Source: Prunus persica | Taxonomy: Eukaryota; Streptophyta; Magnoliopsida; Rosales; Rosaceae | NCBI RefSeq assembly: GCF_000346465.2 | Contig: NC_034011.1 | Location: 12,293,634-12,357,633 of the forward strand | Length of the DNA stretch: 64,000 nucleotides | Reading direction: 5' to 3' | Part shown: positions 10,460 to 24,400 of the stretch, in pieces | How positions within the stretch are numbered: position 1 is the stretch's first letter | Layout: each line of letters begins with the position of its first letter | The notes under the pieces: generated by a model | The model's database searches: none | What the model saw: only the letters and a program-made list of their open reading frames with translations | Told to the model about the DNA's origin: nothing | Made by a program: the position numbers and the translations under genes

Positions 10460-13400
10460 CTGTATTGCATAGTTTTACCCATTAGATTTCACTCAAAAGT
10501 GACCAAATGACTCCACCCGCCGTATTATGACGTTCCCCACGTTTTGGACTTAATCCGATATCGATTGGTCCATGAAATTGGACAATTCAGGTTCGAACAA
10601 AGTTCGCTGTGAAATGGAGTGGTTTGTGTATTTCAAAGTTTTCGCCTTTGGATTTCACCCAAAAGTCACCAAATGACTCCCCCCACCATATTATGATGTT
10701 CCCCAAGTTTTGGACTCAATCCGATATCAATTGGTCCATGAAATTGGACAATTCAGGTCCGTACGAAGTTCTTTACGAAATGGAGTGGTTGGTGTATTGC
10801 GTAGTTTTAGCTATTGGATTTCACTCCAAAGTCACCAAATGACTCCTCCCACCATATTATGATGTTCCCCAACTTTTGGAATTCATCCGATATCGATTGG
10901 TCCATGAAATTGGAGAATTCATGTTCGTACGAAGTTCATTCTGAAATGGAGTGGTTGGTGTATTGCATAGTTTTACCCATTGGATTTCACTTAAAAGTCA
11001 CCAAATGACACCTCCCACCATATTATGATGTTTCCCAAGTTTTGGAATTAATCCAATATCGATTGGTCCATGAAATTGGACAATTCAGGTTCGTACGAGG
11101 TTCGTTCTAAAATGGAGTGGTTGGTGTATTGCAAAGTTTTAGCCATCGAATTTCACTCAAAAGTCTCCAAATGACTCCTCCCACCATATTATGATGTTCT
11201 CCAAGTTTTGAACTCAATCCGATATCGATTAGTCCATGAAATTGGACAATTCAAGTTCGTACGAAGTTCATTACAAAATATGATGGTTGGTGTGTTGCAT
11301 AGTTGTAGAGATTGGATTTCACTCAAAACAAACCAAATGAATCCTCCCACCGTGTTATAATGTTCCCCAAGTTTTGGACTCAATCCAATATCAATTGGTC
11401 CACGAAATTGGAAAATTCAGGTTTGTACGAAGTTCATTCTGAAATGGAGTGGTTGGTATAATGCACAGTTTTAGCCATTGGATTTGACTCAAAAGTTACC
11501 AAATGACTCCTCCCACCATATTATGACATTCCCCAAGTTTTGGACTCAATCCGATATCGATTGGTCCAAGAAATTGAACAATTTAGGTTCGTAAAAAGTT
11601 CGTTCTGAAATAGAGTGGTTGGTGTATTGCATAGTTTTAGCCATTGAATTTCACACAAAACTCACCAAACGACTCCTCCCACCATATTATGATGTTCCCC
11701 AAGTTTTGGACTAAATCCGATATCGATTGGCCAATGAAATTGGACAATTCAGGTTCATACGAAGTTCGTCCTAAAATGGAGTGGTTTGTGTATGCCAAAG
11801 TTTTACCCACGGGATTTCACTCAAAAGTCGCCAAATGACTCCTCCCACCATATTATGATGTTCCCCAAGTTTTGGACTCAATCTGATATCGACTGGCGCA
11901 TGAAATTGGACAATTTAGGTTCGAACGAAGTTCGTTATGAAATGGAGTGGTTGGTGTATTCCATAGTTGTAGAGATTGGATTTCACTCAAAACCCACCAA
12001 ATGACTCCTCCCACCGTATTATGAAGTTCCCCAAGTTTTGGACTCAATCCGATATCGATTGGTCCATGAAATTGGACAATTCAGGTTCGTACGAAGTTCG
12101 TTATGAAAGGGAGTGGGTGGTGTATTGCATAGTTCTAAGGATTGGACTTCCCTCAAAACTCACCGAATGACTCCTCCCGCCATATTATGATGTTCCCCAA
12201 GTTTAGGACTCAATCCGATATCGATTGGTCCATGAAATTGGACAATTCAGGTTCGTATGAAGTTCGTTGTGAAATGGAGTGGGTGGTGTATTGCATAGTT
12301 TTAGCCATTGGATTTCATTAAAAACCCACGAAATGACTCCACCCATCATATTATGATGTTCCACTAGTTTTGTACTCAATCCGATATGGATTGGTCAATG
12401 AAATTGGACAATTCATGTTCGTACGAAGTTCGTTCTGAAATGGAGTGGTTGGCGTATTGCATAGTTTTACCCATTGGATTTCACTAAAAAGTCACCAAAT
12501 GACTCTTCCCATCATATTATGATGTTCCCCAAGTTTATGACTCAATCCGATATCGATTGGTCCATGAAATTGGACAATTCATGTTCGTACGAAGTTCGTT
12601 ACGAAACAGGGTGGTTGGTGTATTGCATAGTTATAGAGATTGGATTTCTCTCAAAACTCACCAAATGACTCCTCCCGCCATATTATGTTGTTCCCTAAGT
12701 TTAGGACTCAATCCGATATAGATTGGTCTACGAAATTGGACAATTCAGGTTCGTACGAAGTTCGTTATGACATGGAGTGGGTGGTGTATTCGTAGTTTTA
12801 GCCATTGGATTTCATTAAAAACCCACGAAATGACTCCACCCATCATATTATGATGTTCCACAAGTTTTGGACTCAATCTGATATGGATTGGTCCATGAAA
12901 TTGGACAATTTATGTTCGTACGAAGTTCGTTCTGAAATGGAGTGGTTGGTGTATTGCATAGTTTTACCCATTGGATTTCACTCAAAAGTCACCAAATGGC
13001 TCTTCCCATCATATTATGATGTTCCCCAAGTTTTGGATTCAGTCCGATATCAATTGGTCCGTGAAATTGGACAATTCAGGTTCGTACGAAGTTCGATATG
13101 AAACGGAACGGGTGGTGTATTGCATAGTTTTAGCCATTGGATTTCATTAAAAACTCACGAAATGACTCCACCCATCATATTATGATGTTCCCCAAGTTTT
13201 GGACTCAATCCGATAATGATTGGTCCATGAAATTGGACAATTCAGGTTCGTACGAAGTTCGATATGAAATGGAGCGGGTGGTGTATTGCATAGTTTGAGC
13301 CATTGGATTTCATTAAAAACTCACGAAATAACTCCACCCATCAGATTATGATGTTCCACAAGTTTTGTACTCAATCCGATATTGATTGGTCCATGAAATT

Positions 13401-16400
13401 GGACAATTCAGGTTCGTACGAAGTTCGTTATGAAATGGAGTGGTTGGTGTATTGCATAGTTTTACCCTTTTGATTTCACTCAAAAGTCACCAAATGACTC
13501 TTCCCATCATATTATGATGTTCCCCAAGTTTTGTACTCAATCCGATATCAATTGGTCCATGAAATTAGACAACTCAAGTTCGTATGAGGTTCGTTCTGAA
13601 ATGGAGTGGTTGGTGTATTGCATAGTTTTAGCAATTGGATTTCACTAAAAAGTCACCAAATGACTCTTCCCATCATATTATGATGTTCCCCAAGTTTTGG
13701 ATTCAGTCCGATATCAATTGGTCCGTGAAATTGGACAATTCAGGTTCGTACGAAGTTCGTTATGAAATAGGGTGGTTGGTGTATTGCATAGTTGTAGATA
13801 TTGGATTTCACTCAAAACCCACCAAATGACTCCTCCGACCATATTGTGGTGTTCCCCAAGTTTTCCACTCAATCCGATATCAATTGTTCCATGAAATTAG
13901 ACTATTCAGGTTCGTATGAAGTTCGTTCTGAAATGGAGTGGTTCGTGTATTCCATAGTTTGAGCTATTGGATTTCACTCAAAAGTCACCAAATGACTCAA
14001 CCCACCATATTATGATGTTCCCCAAGTTTTGGATTCAATCCAATATCGATTGGTCCATGAAATTGGACAATTCAGGTTCGTACGAAGTTCGTTACGAAAT
14101 GGAGTGGTTGGTGTATTGCATAGTTCAAGAGACTGGACTGCACTCAAAACCCACCAAATGACTCCTCCCACCATATTATGACGTTCCCAAAGTTTTGGAC
14201 TCAATCCAATATCGATTGGTCCATGAAATTGGACAATGCAGGCTCGTACGAAGTTCATTCTGAAAAGACGTGATTGTTGTACTGCATAGTTGTAAAGATT
14301 GGTTTTCACTCAAAACCCACCAAATGACTTCTCCCACCGTGTTATAATGTTCCCCAACTTTTGGACACAATTAGATATCAATTGGTCCATGAAATTTGAC
14401 AATTCAGGTCCGTATGAAGTTCGTTCTAAAAGGGAGTGGTTGGTGTATTGCATAGTTTTAGCCATTGGATATAACTAAAAAGTCACCAAATGACTCTTCC
14501 CATCATATTATGATGTTTCCCAAGTTTAGGACTCAATCCGATGTCGATTGTTTCATGAAATGGGACAATTCATGTTCGTACGAAGTTCATTACGAAATAG
14601 GGTGGTTGGTGTATTGCGTAGTTGTAGAGATTGGATTTCACTCAGAACCAAATGACTCCTCTCACCATATTATGATGTTCCCCAAGTTTTGGACTCAATT
14701 CGATATCGATTGGTCCATGAAATTGGACAATTCCGGTTCGTACGAAGTTCATTATGAAATGGAGTGGTTGGTGTATTGCATACTTTTAGCCATTAGATTT
14801 CCTTAAAAACTCACGAAATGACTCCACCCATCATATTAAGATGTTCCCCAAGTTTTGTACTCAATTCGATATCGATTGGTCCATGAAATTTGACAATTAA
14901 GGTTCATACGAAATTCGTTCTGAAATGGAGTGGTTGGTGTATTGCATAGTTTGAGCCATTGGATTTCACTCAAAAGTCAACAAATCACTTTACCCACCAT
15001 ATTAAGGCGTTTCCCAAGTTTTGGACTCAATCCAATATCGATTGTTCCATGAAATTGGACAATTCAGGTTCAAACGAAGTTCGTTCTGAAATGGACTTCA
15101 CCCAAAAGTCACCAAATGACTCCTCCCACCATATTATGATGTTCCCCAAGTTTTGGACTCAATCCGATATCGATTGATCTATAAAATTGGACAATTCAGG
15201 TTCATACGAAGTTCGTTCTGATATGGAGTGGTTGGTGTATTGCATAGTTTGACCAATTGGATTTCACCCAAAAGTCACCAAATGACTCCTCCCGCCATAT
15301 TATGATGTTCCCCAAGTTTTGGACTCTATCCGATATCGATTGGTCCATGAAATTGGACAATTCACGTTCGGACGAAGTTCGTTACGGAATGGAGTGGTTG
15401 GTGTATTGGGTAGTTTTAGTCATTGAATTTAATTCAAAAGTCACCAAATGACTCCTCCAACCATATTACCATATTATGATGTTCCCCAAGTTTTGGATTT
15501 AATCTGATATCGATTGGTCCCAGAAATTGGACAATCCAGGTTCGTACGAAGTTCGTTAGGGAAATGGAGTGGTTTGTGTATTGCATAGTTTTAGCAATCT
15601 CATTTCACTCAAAAGTCACCAAATGACTCCACCCACCGTATAATGTTGTACCCCAAGTTTGGGACTCAATCCGATATCGATTGGTCAATGAAATTGGGCA
15701 ATTCAGGTTCTTCCGAAGTTAGTTATGAAATGGTGTGGTTGGTGTGTTGCATAGTTGTAGAGATTGGATTTCGCTCAAAACCGACGAAATGACTCCTCCC
15801 ACGGTATTATGGTGATCCCCAAGTTTTGAAATCAATCCGATATCTATTGGTCCATGAAATTGGACAATTCCGGTTCATACGAAGTTCGTTATGAAATGGA
15901 GTGGGTGGTGTATTGCATAGTTTTAGCCATTGGATTTCAATCAAAACACACCAAATGACTACTCCCATCATATTATGATGTTTCCCAATTTTTGGACTCA
16001 ATCCGATATCGATTGGTCCATGAAATTGGACAATTCAGGTTCGGATGAAGTTCATTCTAAAATGGAGTGGTTTGTGTATTTCAAAGTTTTCGCCATTGGA
16101 TTTCACTCAAAAAGCCACCAAATGACTCTTCCCATCATATTATGATGTTCCCCAAGTTTTGGACCCAATCCGATATCGATAGGTCCCTGAAATTAAACAA
16201 TTCAGGTTCGTACGAAGTTTGTTCTGAAATGGAGTTGTTTGTGTATTTCAAAGTTTTAGCCATTGGATTTCACTCAAAAGTCACGAAATGACTCCTCCCA
16301 CCATATTATGATGTTCCCCAAGTTTTGGACTCAATCCGATATCGATTGGTTCATGAAATTGGACAATTCAGGTTCGTACGAAGTTCGTTATGAAACAGAG

Positions 16401-19400
16401 TGTGTGGGGTATTGCATAGTTTTAGCCATTGGATTTCATTCAAACCACCCCAAATGACTCGTCCCAACATATTATGATGTTTCCCAATTTTTGGACTCAA
16501 TCCGATATCGATTGGTCCATGAAATTGGACAGTTCAGGTTCGGACGAAGTTCGTTCTGAAATGGAGCGGTTAGTGTATTTCAAAGTTTTAGACATTGGAT
16601 TTCACTAAAAAGTCACCAAATGACTCTTCCCACCATATTATGGTGTTCCCCAAGTTTTGGACTAATCCGATATCGATTGGTCCATGAAATTGGACAATTC
16701 AGGTTCGTACGAAGTTCGTTATGAAATGGAGTGGGTGGCGTATTGCATAGCTTTAGCCATTGGCTTTCAATCAAATCACACCAAATGACTACTCCGACCA
16801 TATTATGATGTTTCCCAATTTTTGGACTCAATTCGATATCGATTGGTCCATGAAATTGGACAATTCAGGTTCAGACGAAGTTCGTTCTGAAATGGAGTGG
16901 TTGGTGTATTGCAAAGTTTTACCCATTGAATTTCACTCAAAAGTCACCAAATGACTCCACCCACCACATTATAATGTTCCGCACGTTTTGGACTCAATCG
17001 AATATCGATTGCTCCATGAAATTGGGCAATTCAGGTTCGTACGAAGTTTGTTACGAAATAGGGTGGTTGGTGTGTTGCATAGTTGTAGAGATTGGATTTC
17101 ACTCAAAACCCACCAAACGACACCTCCCACCATATTATGATGTTCCCCAAGTTTTGGACTCAATCCGATAACGATTGGTTCATGAAATTGGACAATTCAG
17201 GTTCGTACGAAGTTTGTTATAAAACGGAGTGGGTAGGGTATTGCATAGTTTTAGCCATTGGATTTCATTCAAAACACACCAAATGACTCCTCCCATCATC
17301 TTATGATGTTTCCCAATTTTGGGACGCAAATCGATATCGATTGGTCCATGAAATTGGACAATTCATGTTCGGACGAAGTTCGTTCTGAAATGGAGTGGTT
17401 GTTGTATTTCAAAGGTTTAGCCATTGGATTTCACTAAAAAGTCACCAAATGACTCTTCCCATCATATTATGATGTTCCCCAGGTTTTGGACTCAATCCGA
17501 TATCGATTGGTCCATGAAATTGGACAATTCAGGTCCGTACGAAGTTTGTTACGAAATAGGGTGGTTGGTGTATTGCATAGTTGTTGAGATTGGATTTCAC
17601 TCAAAACCCACCCAATGACTCCTCCCACCATATTATGATGTTCCCCAAATTTTGGACTCAATCCGAAATCGATTGGTCCACGAAATTGAACAATTCAGGT
17701 AAATACGAAGTTCGTTATGAAATGGAGTGGTTGGTGTATTGCATAGTTTTAGAGATTAGATTTCACTCAAAACCCACCAAATGACTCATCCCACCGTATT
17801 ATGATGTTTCCCAAGTTTTAGATTCAAATCGATATTGGTTGCTCTACGAAATTCGACAATTCAGGTTCGTACGAAGTTCGTTATGAAATGGAGTGGATGG
17901 TGTATTGCATAGTTTTAGCCATTGGATTTCATTGAAAACACACCAAATGACTACTCCTATCATATTATGATGTTTCCCAATTTTTGGACTCAATCCGATA
18001 TCGATTGGTGCATGAAATTGGACAATTCAGGTTCAGACGAAGTTCGTTCTAAAATGGAGTGGTTTGTGTATTTCAAAGTTTTAGCCATTGGATTTCACTA
18101 AAAAGTCACCAAATGTCACTTCCCATTATATTATGATGTTCCCCAAGTTTTGGACTCAATCCGATATCGATTGGTCCCTGAAATTGGACAATTCAGGTTC
18201 GTACGAAGTTCGTGCTGAAATGGAGTGGTTGGTGTATTTCAAAGTTTTACCCATTGGATTTCATTCAAAAGTCACGAAATGACTCCTCCCACCATATTAT
18301 GATGTTCCCCAAGTTTTGGACTCAATCCGATATTGATTGATCCACCAAATTGGAGAATTCAGGTTCGTAGGAAGTTCGTTCTGAAATGGAGTGGTTGGTG
18401 TATTGCATAGTTTTACCCTTTGGATTTCACTCAAAAGTCACCAAATGACTCCACCCACCACATTATGATGTTCCGCACGTTTTGGAATCAATCGGACATC
18501 GACTGGTCCTTGAAATTGGACAATTCAGGTTCGTACGAAGTTTGTTACGAAATAGGGTGGTTGATGTATTGCATAGTTGTAGAGATTGGATTTCACTCAA
18601 AACCCACCAAATGACTCCTCCCACCGTATTATGATGTTCCCCAAGTTTTAGATTCAAATCGATATAGGTTGGTCTACGAAATTGGACTATTCAGGTTCGT
18701 ACGAAATTCGTTATGAAATTGGGTGGTTGGTGTATTACATAGTTGTAGAGATTGGATTTCACTCAAAACCCACCCAATGACTTCTCCCACCGTATTATGA
18801 TGTTCCCCATGTTTAGGACTCAATCCGATATCGATTGTCCAATGAAATTGGACAATTCAGGTTCGTACGAAGTTCGTTATGAAATGGAGTGGGTGGTGTA
18901 TTGCATAGTTTTAGCCATTGAATTTCATTAAAAACTCACGAAATGACTCCACCCATCATATTATGATGTTCTCTAAGTTTGGACTCAATCCGATATCGAT
19001 TGGTCCATGAAATTGGACCATTCTGGTTCGTACGAAATTCGTTATGAAATTGGGTGGTTGGTGTATTACATAGTTGTAGAGATTGGATTTCACTCAAAAC
19101 CCACCAAATGACTCCTCCCACCATGTTATGATGTTTCCCAAGTTTTGGACTCAATCTGATATCGATTGGTCCATGAAATTGAACAATTCAGGTTCGTACG
19201 AAGTTCGTTCTGCAATGGAGTGGTTTGTGCATTTTCAAAGTTTTAGTCATTGGATTTCACTCAAAAGTCACCAAATGACTCCTCCCACCATATTATGATG
19301 TTCCCCAAGTTTTGGACTTAATCCGATGTCGATTGGTCCATGAAATTGGACAATTCAGGTTCGTACGAAGTTCGTTATGAAATAGGGTGGTTGGTGTATT

Positions 19401-19650
19401 GCATAGTTTTAGCCATTGGATTTCAGTCAAAAGACACCAAATAACTCCACCCATCATATTATGATGTTCCCCAAGTTTTGGACTCAATCCGATATCGATT
19501 GGACCATGAAATTTGGCAATTCAGGTTCATACGAACTTCGTTATGAAATGGAGTGGTTGGCGCATTGTATAGTTCTAGAGATTTGATTTCATTCAAAAGC
19601 CACCCACTGACTCCTCCCACAATATTATGATGTTCCGCAAGTTTTGGACT
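10460..19650 (+). repeat. 166-bp satellite array, block 3a (ACCATATTATG subfamily)
   Basis: About 55 forward-polarity monomers of 166 bp. Typical text is CCACCATATTATGATG, GGACTCAATCCGATATCG, ATGAAATTGGACAATTCAGG, TTCGTACGAAGTTCG and ATTGCATAGTTTTAGCC. Two flavours alternate: AAAAGTCACC with GTTTTAGCCATTGG, and AAAACCCACC with GTTGTAGAGATTGG. These are the same two flavours seen reversed in block 1. Irregular monomers include one short by about 44 bp near 15095 and an 11-bp internal duplication near 15465. No gene is present: recurring 64-residue frames follow the monomer period on both strands. Confidence 0.97.
12171..13166 (+). repeat. three-monomer higher-order repeat, two copies
   Basis: Monomers at 12171-12668 resemble those at 12669-13166 more than they resemble their neighbours. 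The shared marks come in the same order 498 bp apart: CCCGCCATATTATG with GTTTAGGACTC, then CCACCCATCATATTATG with GATATGGATTGG and CATGTTCG or TATGTTCG, then TTCCCATCATATTATG. 498 is exactly three monomers. The second copy's third monomer is less clear. Confidence 0.6.
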
Positions 19651-21420
19651 CAATCCGATATCGATTGGTCCATGACTTCGGACAATTCAGTTTCGTACGA
19701 CGTTCGTTCTAAAATGCAGTGGTTGGTCTATGCCATTGTTTTTGCCATCAGATTTCGCTCAAAACTCACCAAATGACTCCTCCCACTACATTAATATTGT
19801 TCCCCAAGTTTTGGACTCAATCCGGTATCGATTGGTCCATGAAATTGGCCAATTCCGGTTCGTACGAAGTTGGTTCTCTAATGGAGTGGTTGGTGTATTG
19901 TATAGTTCTAGTGATTGGATTTCACTCAAAACCCACCAAATGACTCCTCCCACAATATTATGATGTTCCCCAAGTTTTGGACTCAATCCGATATCGAGTG
20001 GTCCTTGAAATCGGACAATTCAGGTTCGTACGAAGTTCGTTCTCAAATGGAGTGGTTGTTGTATTGTGTGGTTCTAGAGATTGGATTTCACTCAAACCCC
20101 ACCAAATGACTCCTCCCAAAATATTATGATGTTCCCAAAATTTTGGGCTCAATCTGATATCGTTTGGTCGATGAAATCGGACAATTCAGGTTCGGACGAA
20201 GTTCGTTCCAAAATAGAGTGGTTGGTTTATTGTATAGTTCTAGAGATTGGATTTCACCCAAAACCCACCAAATGACTGCCACAATATTACGATGTTCTCC
20301 AAGTTTTGGACTCTATACAATATCGATTGGTCGATGAAATCGGAATATTCAGGTTCATACGAAGTTCGTTCTGAAATGGATTGGTTGGTGTGTTGCATAG
20401 TTTTGGCAATTGGATTTCACTTAAAACTCACCAAATGACTCCTCCCACAACATTATGATGTTCCCCAAGTTTTACACTCAATCCCATTTTGATTTTTCCC
20501 TGAAATTGAACAATTCAGGTTCGTACGAAGTTCGTTATGAAATGGAGTGATTGGTGTACTGTATCGTTCAAGAGATTGGATTTCATTCAAAACCCACGAA
20601 ATAACTCCTGCCATAATATTATGATGTTCCCCAAGTTTTGGACTCAATCTGATATTGATTGGTCCACGAAATCGGACAATTCTGTTTCGAAGTGGAGTGG
20701 TTGATGTATTGCACAGTTTTGGCAATTGGATTTTGCTCAAAACTCCCCAAATGACTTATGCCACCATATTATGATCTTCCCCAAGTTTTGGATATCCGAT
20801 ATCGATTGGTCCATGAAATTGGACTATTAAGGTTCGTATGAAGTTTGTTATGAAATGTAGTGGTTGGTGTATTGTATAGTTCTAGAGATTGGATTTCACT
20901 AAAAACCCACCAAATGACTCCTCCCGCAATATTATGATGTTCCCCAAGTTTTGGACTCAATCCGATATTCATTGGCCCCTGAAATTGGACAATTCAGTTT
21001 TGAACGAAGTTCGTTCCGAAATGGTGTGGTTGGTGTATTTCACAGTTTTGGCGACTGGATTTCACTCAAACCCCACAAAATGACTACTCCCACTATATTA
21101 CGTTGTTCCCAAAGTTTTGGACTCCATCTGATATCGACTGGTCCCAAAAATCGGCCAATTCAGGTTCGTACGAAGTTCGTGCTGAAATGGAGTGGTTGGT
21201 TTATTGTATTGTTCTAGAGATTGGATTTTATTCCAAGCCCACCAAATGACCCCTCCCACAATATTATGATGTTCCCCAAGTTTTGGACTCAATCCGATAT
21301 CGATTGGTCCATGAAATCAGCCAATTTAGGTTCGTGCGAACTGTGTTATGAAATGGAGTCGTTGGTGTATTGTATAGTTTTAGCCATTGGATTTCATTCA
21401 AAACCCACCAAATGGCTCCT

Positions 21421-24400
21421 CCCACAATATTATGTTGTTCCCCATGTTTTGGACTCAATTCGATATCTATTGGTCCTTGAAATCGGACAATTCAGGTTCG
21501 CATGAAGTTCGTTCTGAAATGGAGTGATTGGTGTATTATATAGTTCTAGAGATTGGATGTTACTCCAAACCCACCAAATGACTCCTCCCACCATATTATC
21601 ATGTTCTCCAAGTTTTGGACTCAATCCGATATCGATTGCTCCACGAAATCGGACAATTTAGGTTCAAACGAAATTCGTTCTAAAATGGAGTGGTTGGTGT
21701 ATTGTACAGTTCTAGAAATTGGATTTCACTCCAACCACAAATGACTCATCGCACAATATTATGATGTTTCGCAAGTTTTGGACTCAATCCGATATCAATT
21801 GGTCAATGAAATCGGACAATTCAGGGTCGTTCGAAGTTCGTTCTGGAATGGAGTGGTTGGTTTATTGTACAGTTCTGGGGATTGGATATCACTCAAAAAC
21901 CAGCAAATGACTCCTCCCACAATATTATGATGTTCCCCAAGTTTTGGACTCAATTCGATATCGATTGGCTAATGAAATCTGACAATTTAGGTTCGTACGA
22001 AGTTCGTTCTTAAATGGAGTGGTTGGTTTATTGTATAGTTCTGTGGATTGGATTTCACTCAAAAACCGCCAAATTACTCCTCCAAGAATATTATGATGTT
22101 CCCTAAGTTTTGGACTTAATCCGATATCGATTGGTCCATGAAATCGGCCAATTCAGGTTCGTGCGAACTGTGTTATGAAATGGAGTGGTTGGTGTATTGT
22201 ATAGTTTTAGCCACTGGATTTCATTCAACACCCACCAAGTGACTCCTCCGACAATGTTATGATGTTCCCTAAGTTTTGGACTCAATCGGATATCGATTGG
22301 TCCATGAAATCAGCCAATTCAGGTTCATGCGAACTGTGTTAGGAAATGGAGTGGTTGGTGTATTGTATAGTTCTAGCCACTGGATTTCATTCAAAACCCA
22401 CCAAATGACTCCTCACACAATATTATGATGTTCCCCAAGTTTTGGACTCAATCCTATATCGATTGGTCCTTGAAATCGGACAAATCAGGTTCGTACGAAA
22501 TTCGTTTTGAAATGGAGTAGTTAGTGTTTTGTATAGTTCTAGAGCTTAGATTTTACTCCAAACCCACCAAATGACTCCTCCCACAATATTATGATGTTCC
22601 CCAAGTTTTGGACTCAATCCGATATCGGTTGGTCCTTGAAATTGGACAATTTTGGTTCGTACGGAGTTCGTTTTAAAATGGAGTGGTTGGTGTATTGTAT
22701 AGTTCTAGGGATTGGATTTCACTGAAAACCCACCAAATGACTCCTCCCATAATATTATGATGTTCCACAAGTTTTGGACTCAATCCGATATCGGTTGGTC
22801 CTTTAAATCGGCCAATTCAGGTTTGTGCGAACTGTGTTCTGAAATGGAGTGGTTGGTGTATTGTATAGTTTTAGCCATTTGATTTCATTCAAAACCCATA
22901 AAATGACTCTTCCCACAATACTATGATTTTTCCCAAGCTTTGGACTCAATCTGATATTGATTGTCCCTTGAAATTGGACAATTCAGGTTCGTACGAAGTT
23001 CGTTCTGAAATGGAGTGGTTGGTGTATTGAATAGTTCTAGAGATTGGATTTTACTCCAAACCAACAAAATTACTCCTCCCACAATATTATGATGTTCCCC
23101 AAGTTTTGGACTCAATCCAATATCGATTGGTCCATGAAATCGGTCTATTCAGGTTCGTGCGAACTGTGTTTTGAAATAGAGTGGTTGGTGTATTGTATAG
23201 TTTTAGCAATTGGATTTCATTCAAAACCCACCAAATGACTCCTGTCACAATATTATGATGTTGCCCAAGTTTTGGACTCAATCCGATATCGGTTGGTCCT
23301 TGAAATCGGACAGTTCAGGTTCGTTCGAAGTTCGTTCTGAAATGGAATTTATGGTGTATTGTACAATTCTAGGGATTGGATTACTCTCAAAACCCCCCAA
23401 ATGACATCTCCCACAATATTATGATGTTCCCCAAGTTTTGTACTCAATCCGATACCGATTGGTTTACGAAATCGGCCAATTCAGGTTCGAGCGAACTATG
23501 TTATGAAATAGAGTGGTTTGTGTATTGTATAGTTTTAGCTATTAGATTTAATTCAAAACCCACCAAATGACTCCTCCCACAATATTATGTTGTTCCCCAA
23601 GTTTTGGACTCAATCCGATATCGATTGGTCCTTGAAATCGGACAATTCAGGTTCGCACGAAGTTCGTTCTGAAATGGAGTGGTTGGTGTATTGTATAGTT
23701 CTAGAGATTGGATGTTACTCCAAACCCACCAAATGACTCCTCCCACCATATTATGATGTTCCCCAAGTTTTGGACTCAATCCGATATCGATTGGTCCATG
23801 AAATCGGACAATTCAGGTTCGTGCGCACTGTGTTCTGAAATAGAGTGGTTGGTGTATTGTATAGTTTTAGTCACTGGATTCCATTCAAAACCCTCCAAAC
23901 GACTCCTCCCACAATATTATGATGTTCCCCAAGTTTTGGACTCAATCCGATATCGATTGGTCCTTGAAATCGGACAAGTCAGGTTCGTACGAAGTTCGTT
24001 CTGAAATGAAGTAGTTGGTGTATTGTATAGTTCTAGAGCTTGGATTTTACTCTAAACCCACCAAATCACTCCTCCCACGATATTATGATGTTCCCCAAGT
24101 TTTGGAGTCAATCCGATATCGATTGGTCCTTGAAATTAGACAATTTTGGTTCGTACGAAGTTTGTTTTAAAATGGAGTGGTTGGTGTATTGTATAGTTCT
24201 AGAGATTGGATTTTACTCCAAACCCACCAAATGACTCCTCGCACAATATTATAATATTCCTCAAGTGTTGGACTGAATCCGATATCGATTGGTCCATGAA
24301 ATCGGCCAATTCAGGTTCGTGCGAACTGTGTTATGAAATAGAATGGTTGGTGTGTTGTATAGTTTTTGCTATTGGATTTCATTCAAACCCCACCAAATGA

